From Plantago elongata (lineage: Eukaryota; Streptophyta; Magnoliopsida; Lamiales; Plantaginaceae), in assembly GCA_036897095.1 (NCBI GenBank), contig JAYMSP010000353.1, forward strand, positions 1-56,401: DNA of 56,401 nt, read 5' to 3'. Below, in pieces: positions 50,301 to 56,401 of the stretch. The translations under genes and the position numbers were made by a program. The notes under the pieces are model-generated. The model ran no database searches. It was not told the DNA's origin and was given only the letters and a program-made list of their open reading frames with translations. Positions within the stretch are counted from its first letter, which is position 1, and each line of letters begins with the position of its first letter.

Positions 50301-52546
50301 AGGAGAGAAAGACTCTTCAACTAGCATCACTCCTAGGACTCCTATGACTCCGAGGACTCCTAGGACTCCGATGAGTGGAAGAAGTCAATTTAGGATGAGT
50401 GTACCTCCTAGTCCCGCCAGCATAATGTCAAGCCCACGTACTCCCGCTATGAACCCGTATAGCCCATTTTCCGCGATTTCTGCTCCATATTCGGTTCAAT
50501 ATGAGGGTGAATATGACAGTGATGAAGAGGATGCTAGGCATCTGGACTATCCGGCTCCATCACAATGGCGTTTGCTGAAGATGAACCAGCCTGAAGGATT
50601 GAGCACTTTGCTTGGATGCTTAGGAGCAATAGGTTCCGGAGCTGTTCAACCGATCAATGCCTACTGTGTTGGAGCACTTATATCAGTTTACTTCGGTGCC
50701 GATAAAAACAAGATTCCAGCTCATGCGAGGACTTACTCGTTGATATTTGTAGGTCTTGGTATCTTCAACTTCTTCACAAATGTCCTTCAACACTATAACT
50801 TCGCAGTCATGGGAGAGAAGTTAACTAAAAGGATCAGGGAGATGTTGCTGAAGAAACTAATGAGTTTTGAGATTGGATGGTTTGATCTTGAGGAAAATAC
50901 AAGTGCGGCTATATGTGCACGTCTATCCACAGAGGCAAACACAGTTCGTTCACTTGTCGGAGATCGCATGTCACTTTTGGCTCAAGCAATTTTCGGGGCT
51001 ACTTTTGCGTATGCTCTAGGACTATACTTATCATGGAGGCTCGGCCTTGTGTTGATGGCAGCTCAGCCTCTTGTAATCGGAAGCTTCTACATGAGAAGTG
51101 TTCTGATGAAAAGTATGTCAACAAAAGCTCAAATAGCGCAGAAGGAGGGAAGCCAGCTAGCAAGTGAAGCTGTCATTAATCATCGAACTATAACTGCTTT
51201 CTCGTCTCAGAAAAGGATAGTAGGCCTCTTCAGAGAGACGTTGGATGGACCACGAAAGGAGAGTATTCGACAATCCTGGTTTGCAGGTATTGACTTTTTC
51301 TCTTTGATTATGTGACCTATTATAAACTTGCATGCACATTTGAGGCTAACCACAAGGCACAAATTCTTGTTAATAGGTATTGGTCTGTGCAGTTCTCAGT
51401 TTCTTGCTGCAGCTTCGACAGCTTTAGCATATTGGTATGGGGGCAAGCTGTTGTTTGACGATAAAATCAGTCCCAAGGAACTCTTTCAGGCCTTTCTAGT
51501 TCTTCTGTTTACGGCATATACAATTGCGGAGGCTGGAAGCATGACCAAAGATTTATCTAGAGGAAGTAATGCTGTTCGTTCAGTATTTGCAATTCTTGAC
51601 AGAAGGAGTGAGATCGAACCAGAGAGCTCTTGGACAGTTGACGCAGTGAGAAAGGATATTAGGGGTCGAGTGGAGTTCAGAAACGTTGTTTTTGCCTATC
51701 CAGCAAGACCGGAACAACTGGTCTTGAGAGGCCTCAGTATCAAGATAAGCTCGGGAACCACTGTAGCTTTGGTTGGTCAGAGTGGTTCAGGAAAATCGAC
51801 AATAATTGGCCTCATTGAAAGATTTTATGATCCATTTAGCGGATCAGTGAGCATTGACGAAAAGGACATAAAGGAATTTAATCTGCGAGCCTTGAGGTCT
51901 CGAATTGCATTAGTCAGCCAAGAGCCTACACTGTTTGCTGGAACCATTTATGAGAACATAGCCTATGGGAAGACAGGTGCAAGAGAATCTGAGATAAGAA
52001 AGGCTGCAAGGCTTGCTAATGCACATGAGTTCATAAGGTATGGATTCTATAGTACTTTAAACACTGCAAACCTTAATCTAGAGTAACTGAGAAATGCAAT
52101 ATTTAGGCATGAATATCGAAAAGTCAATAATAATAAAAGAACGATTGTGATTCAAAACAATTATCTATATTTCTTGATGCAGTGGAATGAAAGATGGTTA
52201 TGAGACGTACTGTGGAGAAAGAGGGATTCAGCTATCTGGTGGCCAGAAACAAAGAATAGCCTTGGCTCGCGCCATACTCAAAGAACCTGCAATCCTGTTG
52301 TTGGACGAAGCAACCAGCGCCCTTGACAGCGTATCAGAAAGTCTGGTTCAAGAAGCACTGGAGAAAATGATGGTTGGCAGAACATGCATCGTCGTTGCTC
52401 ACAGATTATCTACAATACAAAAGGCAAACTCCATAGCAGTGATTAGAGATGGAAAAGTGGCAGAACAAGGCTCACACTCAGAACTGATCTCATTAGGAAA
52501 CCGTGGTGCATACTATTCTCTCGTCAAACTTCAAGGCAGCAACTAG
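47322..52546 (+). CDS. ABC transporter subfamily B, full-length (MDR/PGP type, ABCB15/ABCB8-like)
   Basis: Full-size ABC exporter (TMD-NBD-TMD-NBD); plant relatives move auxin, organic cations or secondary metabolites. Eight exons (47322-47504, 47969-48023, 48124-48311, 48662-49119, 49342-49882, 49972-51286, 51377-52037, 52183-52546) give 1,254 residues with consistent phases. NBD1: Walker [10 protein letters not shown] (379-387), Q-loop VNQEP, signature LSGGQ (483-487), Walker [14 protein letters not shown]-loop AHRLST. NBD2: Walker [10 protein letters not shown] (about 1047), VSQEP, LSGGQ (about 1151), [18 protein letters not shown]. Both ATP sites look catalytically complete. The linker (about 588-665) is unusual: it has tandem TPRTP/TPMTP units, SP sites and an acidic DSDEEDARH stretch. 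The N-terminus [16 protein letters not shown] and [10 protein letters not shown] fit the ABCB15 branch. The substrate cannot be inferred. Confidence 0.95.
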
Positions 52547-53424
52547 GCTGAAGATATGCGTGTGTATACTACGATATATATCAGCTAAAGCATGCATAAG
52601 GAGATAAGACATGGAAATTTTGTACCTAGAAAACACATGCCAAATCCAAGACATATTAGTGATGTTTCACATTAGCTAGTACTTGTTTCTGATGTAAAAT
52701 GCACTGTAGCTTTATTGCACTGTAAACTGGATATTCATGAATGTAAAACACCATCTACATTCTACACTCTAAATAAGTCAATCACAATATCAGATTCTAG
52801 GTTATAAACTTCAAACCAGATAACAGATAAATGGCTAAGCACAACTCACAACTCAGATAAGGCCTATTATCCCATTAGAGCACTTGTTCTGCTACCGCTT
52901 TCGTCACGCCCGCACTAATCATACACAGAAAGGTCTATTAGGTCAGCATCTAATCATAACTAAGAAGCACAGTATAAATTCATATCCTTATCTGTATGAT
53001 CACGAAACCAATTTCTCCCTTCTGACAAATTTTACGTTTCACATATTCCGATACATCATCGCTAAGCAAAATCTCCAAGAACCTAAAGATACACAATCTA
53101 GCAAGTACTAGCTAGTGTACATTATAACTTTGTACCTCACTAGACCTATATTTTTTCCCCATATATATATGATGATGATGATGATGAAACCTTTTCTCCT
53201 AACAAATTTTACATTTCACACATTTTCCAATAATTCATCCTATAGAACACAGCATCAATCAATTGATAACTAACATGAAATTCCAATAACCTAAATGATT
53301 ACACAATCTAGTACACTACTACTACTACCACAACTACTACATTTACATACAACAAGAACTCAACATAAACATACATAGGAACGGACCCAGGATTATAAAT
53401 CTACACCCAAATATCAACTCAACA
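52547..53424. other. Convergent 3' region between ABCB and NDR1-like genes
   Basis: No gene. It should contain the 3' UTRs of the two converging genes. It holds an AT run and a GAT microsatellite at about 53160-53190. The words CAAATTTTAC and TTCACA recur around 53026-53220 as an old short duplication (CTCC/CTCCTAACAAATTTTAC). The frame 52884-53111 looks spurious. Confidence 0.55.
53171..53190. repeat. GAT microsatellite
   Basis: Six perfect GAT units directly after an AT run, in the 3' intergenic region. Confidence 0.85.
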
Positions 53425-54054
53425 TTACGAAAACAAAACAAAATAACTGAAAACAATAACCAGCCCCACGATTCCAACCCAATGCACCTTCCTGGAATCC
53501 GAACTTCCCGAGTTCAACCTAACTCCCTTCCTCCCGACCTTCCTCCCCGACCGGTCAACCTTGACTTCATTCCCAACAGCAAACCTATGCCTCTTGGTAT
53601 ACCAAAACAGGATCTTGAACTTAACCCGGGTCTCCATCCTGACCCGAAACGACACCTCCGACCCATTCGCCACCGCAGCCGTAGCCTCCGGCCACGGAAC
53701 ACCGTCCGCGGGGAGCAGCTCTCGCCTACGAGCCTTCTTGTTGTGGCCCTGGTAGAACTGAGGGATGGTGAAGTTGGAAACAGGGGAGGAGTTGAAGAAG
53801 ATGGTGAGGTTGATGCTGGAGTAATGCACGCCTTTGTCGTTCATGGTGTTCTGGAGCTGGAGGTCGAAGAAGATGGAGTGATTGTTGGTATTGGTGGTGG
53901 AGAGGTTGAGAGCAGGGATGTACAAGTCTTGGATGGAGCATTTTGGGTTGGAGGTGCGGAGGGAGAGCCAGAGGAAGAGGGCGGTTAGGCCGGAGGTGAT
54001 CAGGAACCGCAAGCAACAGCTGCAGCAGGAGGTGTCTGTTCGGTTGTTCGACAT
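53425..54054 (-). CDS. NDR1: NDR1-like membrane protein (NHL/LEA2 family)
   Basis: Single-exon gene. From the ATG at 54054 the product is 209 residues (Arabidopsis NDR1 has 219). NDR1 is a GPI-anchored plasma-membrane protein needed for signalling by CC-type NLR immune receptors. Visible: Cys-rich start MSNNRTDTSCCSCCLRF, membrane span ITSGLTALFLWLSL (about 18-33), NPKCSIQDLYIPALN, a LEA2-type domain with several N-glycosylation sites (NLS, NLT, NFT, NGS), IPQFYQGHNKKA, VKFKILFWYTKRH, and a hydrophobic C-terminal tail (about 193-209) fit for GPI attachment. The reading frame stays open 37 codons further upstream (to 54165), but the conserved NDR1 start matches the internal Met, so I use that one. 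The order of motifs follows NDR1 closely, so orthology is likely. Confidence 0.9.
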   Translation of the reverse strand: MSNNRTDTSCCSCCLRFLITSGLTALFLWLSLRTSNPKCSIQDLYIPALNLSTTNTNNHSIFFDLQLQNTMNDKGVHYSSINLTIFFNSSPVSNFTIPQFYQGHNKKARRRELLPADGVPWPEATAAVANGSEVSFRVRMETRVKFKILFWYTKRHRFAVGNEVKVDRSGRKVGRKGVRLNSGSSDSRKVHWVGIVGLVIVFSYFVLFS

Positions 54055-54265
54055 GTTTGGGTGGAGGAGTTGAAATTGAAGAAGAAGAAGAAGAAACAGT
54101 GGAGTTGGAGTTTTAGTGAGGAGAAGACTTTTCGTGTGATTATTGGTCTTTCTATATGGAGTCATTCACCAATCATATTGTTTACTTTTCAAGACTTCTC
54201 ACCACGTGTATTAGTAACTGAATTAACTAGTTAACTAATGTTAGTAGATATGAGCCTTTTGGGGG

Positions 54266-55283
54266 TAGGGGTGCCCAAAAAATCCGAAAACCGAAAATTC
54301 GACAATTTGATTCGTTATATTCGGATCGGATTTCGGGTCGGGTCGGATTGAATCCGTCGAATTTTCGGATAATCCGAATTTAATCCGAAATAAATTTTAA
54401 AAAAAATCAATACCAAAACGTTTTTAAGTCTAAGTAGCAACTATGTCTCAGACTTTGTAAATCCAAACGGCTAAACCCTATGTCTCAGACTCAGTCATTC
54501 TCACATCATTCATTCCCAATTTTCACTCATTCACAGAATCACAGCCTCCATCCAGCCCGCCCTCCACCGTCCACCACTCATCGTCGCCACCACCATCTCT
54601 CACTGTCAACCGTCTCACAGATCTCCATCCACCGGATCTCCTCCACGAACCCACCACCATTTCCTTTCACGTCGCCACCACCATCTCTCCCTGTCCAATC
54701 AACTTATGCTCTTAAGAAGTGTATGGAGGTTCATTTGGAGTATTACGCTCCTTTGTTGAAGGCCGAGAAAGCGGCCGAGGCCGAGGTTTCGAAGCAATTG
54801 GAAGAAGAGGCTGTGAAGGAGAGCGATGAGAAGAAGGAAAAGGATGGTGGGGAAGAGATAAATGAGGAAGCATTGATGTTGGAGGATTTGATGAATATAC
54901 TGTTCAGATTATAGACTTGTTTCTTGGAGCTGGGAAGTTGAGGGTTTAGGAAATTGCTTGAGGTAATTTAACACATTCTTGAGAGTTTTGGTGAAAGAAA
55001 TTTAATACTACTACTATATTTGAGTTATGTATTGGGCATTGTAGGTTCTTTAGTAATAATTGTATTGAATTCTATATTAAAATAAAAAAAAAAGTCTCAG
55101 TTCTGAAATTGTAATTTTTTTATTTTTGGATTAATTTCGGATTAATCCGAAAAAACCCGATCCGGGACGGATTAGACCGAATCTGATCCTGATTCGGATC
55201 GGATTATGGATCGGCCCTCAGTTGGTCCGAAACTTCGGATTAATCCGAAGTTCGGATCGGATTAATCCGAATGGTCACCCCTA
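54266..55283. mobile_element. Non-autonomous hAT-like element carrying a captured gene fragment
   Basis: The ends are TAGGGGTGCCC on the left and GGTCACCCCTA on the right, giving an inverted repeat with 10 of 11 bases matching. Both subterminal regions (54280-54400 and 55125-55275) are packed with TTCGGAT/ATCCGAA words in both orientations, as in hAT transposase binding regions. The middle is unlike these: a GC-richer block of about 430 bases with a long open frame. No transposase is encoded. An 8-bp target duplication is not recognisable (TTTGGGGG left, ATCTAGGT right), so the boundaries may have changed since insertion. Confidence 0.65.
54480..54914 (+). pseudogene. Captured fragment of a GCK-domain protein gene inside the hAT-like element
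   Basis: An open frame of 144 codons. The second half (from about residue 76: YALKKCMEVHLEYYAPLLKA, then EKAAEAEVSKQLEEE and an acidic/Lys-rich tail) resembles the C-terminal part of the plant GCK domain, a small Cys-containing domain of unknown function. The N-terminal half of that domain, with its CxxC and WEDC-type motifs, is missing. The first 75 residues are a His/Ser/Pro-rich stretch without homology I can name. I infer a transposon-captured gene piece and doubt that it makes a functional protein, though the frame is intact. Confidence 0.6.
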
Positions 55284-55310
55284 ATCTAGGTACTCTTTCG
55301 TCTTATTCTT

Positions 55311-55646
55311 CTTCGAGCAAACATACTGGTATTATTGTTGGTAATTGTAGCAGTATTCCTATTCGTGGCTTCGGTCATACGTCTCTCTCTCATTAAAATT
55401 CCAACTTTCGACTCCCCAACGTGTTCCATGCTCCTAATCTAGTCAAAAATCTTATTTCGGTTCGCAAATTCACCATCGATAATCATGCTTCTGTTGAATT
55501 TGACCCTCACGATTTTTATGTTAAAGACTTCACAACGGCGAACCGTCTAATGAGATGTGAAAGCACTGAAGACCTCTATCCTGTCACTACGACAAATAAA
55601 ACTACTCCACCCACCACCTTTCTCGCTACTACTCCAACACTGTGGT
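55311..55646 (+). mobile_element. Ty1/copia retrotransposon remnant (gag-pol, region before integrase)
   Basis: Translation in one frame reads TGIIVGNCSSIPIRGFGHTS, then a stop (TAA at 55394-55396), then VFHAPNLVKNLISVRKFTID and SVEFDPHDFYVKDF, ending LMRCESTEDLYPV. This is the protease-to-GAG-pre-integrase stretch of copia polyproteins. The fragment is broken by the stop and cut on both sides, by the hAT-like end on the left and the putative LTR start on the right. Confidence 0.85.
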
Positions 55647-56401
55647 TGTAAAGGCCCAGAATATTCGGTACGTACATTTAAAATTCGTCAAACATTATTT
55701 TCGGCATCCTGAATGAGTGTAGAAAATATTCGAGTCGAATGAGTGATGAAACGTCGCGCGAAACGTCTCGAAATTAATAACGAGCAATAAAATAATAATA
55801 AAATTAATAAAAATAAAATATTTATTTTATTTTTGCTTTAGCTTAAGTTCGACTCCAAGATCGCGTAGGAATCGATTTTACATTTTTCTGGAATTTATTC
55901 GTTAGCCGTTCGGGATCCAGAAGGTGCCAGGTGAATATACATATATACACAGTTGACTCCAGTTGACTCTTTCTTCTTCAACACCCCCAAATCGAATTAT
56001 TCCCAAATCAGACACCCAAACCGCACCAATTTGCCCAAATCGGCTCTCTCCTTCCCCGCTCTCTCTTCCTCTCCTCCTCCGGCTCCATCCTCCTCTCTCC
56101 TTCCTCGCGCATGCGACCCCGCCAACCGTGCCAAAGCCGGCTTCGCCGCGTTGAAGACCGCCATTATCGCGCCTCTCTCTCCGCGCCATTCCGAGCCAAG
56201 CCGGAAATCGATCGCGCCAACTAACTCCGGTTCACCGCCACCGATCGACCGCTGTCCAAAGTAAACCGGGCACCATGCGTGCCAACACGTGGGCCCATTG
56301 CGTGGCGATGCTACGTGCTGCTGGGTGTACTGCGTTACCGACTATTGTGCCAAATTGGATAAGTTACACTGTACCTGCTTCATTTCATTTCCGTTCTGCT
56401 A
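55647..56401 (+). mobile_element. Probable LTR of another retrotransposon, truncated by window edge
   Basis: The copia-like frame stops abruptly at TGTAAAGGCCCAGAATATTC, which looks like an LTR start (TG, then a GGCCC/CCC block typical of some Gypsy LTRs). The DNA that follows is different in base composition: first AT-rich (55780-55840), then GC- and CT-rich with many CG dinucleotides. It has no copia or host similarity I can see. Open frames at 55953-56264 on the plus strand and 55902-56189 on the minus strand are Pro/Ser- or Arg-rich, as expected from such composition. The matching LTR, primer site and genes would be outside the window. Confidence 0.4.

Noticed and set aside
53482-53988. 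168-codon plus-strand frame, plus other frames over 53514-54073
   Set aside because: All are shadows of the GC-rich NDR1-like coding exon on the minus strand.
55902-56264. Protein gene at the right edge
   Set aside because: Both strands give long low-complexity frames from CT/CG-rich DNA; no domain, no splice signals, and the context suggests an LTR.
1-56401. CRISPR arrays, bacterial operons or other prokaryotic systems
   Set aside because: No regularly spaced short repeats with unique spacers; all genes are intron-bearing plant genes. Tandem repeats seen have no spacers.

Overview
This is nuclear DNA of a flowering plant, almost certainly a eudicot. Genes are split by GT-AG introns in AT-rich DNA. 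The products are plant-specific: a class I formin, a group IVc bHLH factor, an ATG18 with BCAS3-like tail, amino acid permeases (AAP), ABCB transporters and an NDR1-like protein. Gene-poor stretches hold MITEs, a SINE, hAT-like elements and retrotransposon debris. I rebuilt nine spliced or single-exon protein genes by hand; in every one the exon phases add up to an intact reading frame. The species cannot be fixed from sequence alone.

Layout. 0.8-1.7 kb: replication-type histone H2A (+). 2.6-8.5 kb: class I formin (-), six exons. 9.46 kb: tRNA-Ala(AGC) (+). 9.5-15.2 kb: gene-free, with MITE-like elements and an old tandem duplication. 15.3-18.1 kb: ILR3/bHLH105-type iron-homeostasis regulator (+), followed by a nearly perfect 234-bp tandem duplication. 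18.9-19.9 kb: intronless chloroplast DUF1995 protein (+). 21.0-27.3 kb: ATG18f-like autophagy PROPPIN (-), whose 2.8-kb first intron holds a tiny SINE. 27.3-31.9 kb: gene-free, with a chloroplast 16S rRNA insertion and a Mutator-type MITE. 31.9-34.6 kb: ARL8 small GTPase (-). 34.6-38.6 kb: gene-free, with MITE-like elements. 38.6-46.5 kb: two AAP-family permeases arranged head to head (- then +). 47.3-52.5 kb: full-length ABCB transporter (+). 53.4-54.1 kb: NDR1-like membrane protein (-). 54.3-56.4 kb: hAT-like element carrying a captured GCK-domain fragment, a Ty1/copia remnant, and what looks like the start of an LTR running off the window.

There is no operon logic; the genes are mostly unrelated housekeeping or regulatory loci. 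The exception is the 38.6-52.5 kb block, where two permeases made by inverted duplication sit next to an ABC exporter. The most unusual items are the hAT element with the captured gene piece, the head-to-head AAP pair with very different N-termini, the Thr-Pro-rich linker of the ABCB protein, the 91-bp tRNA-head-only SINE with a 17-bp target duplication, and the long-TIR MITE beside a plastid 16S rRNA fragment. I found no convincing wholly new system.
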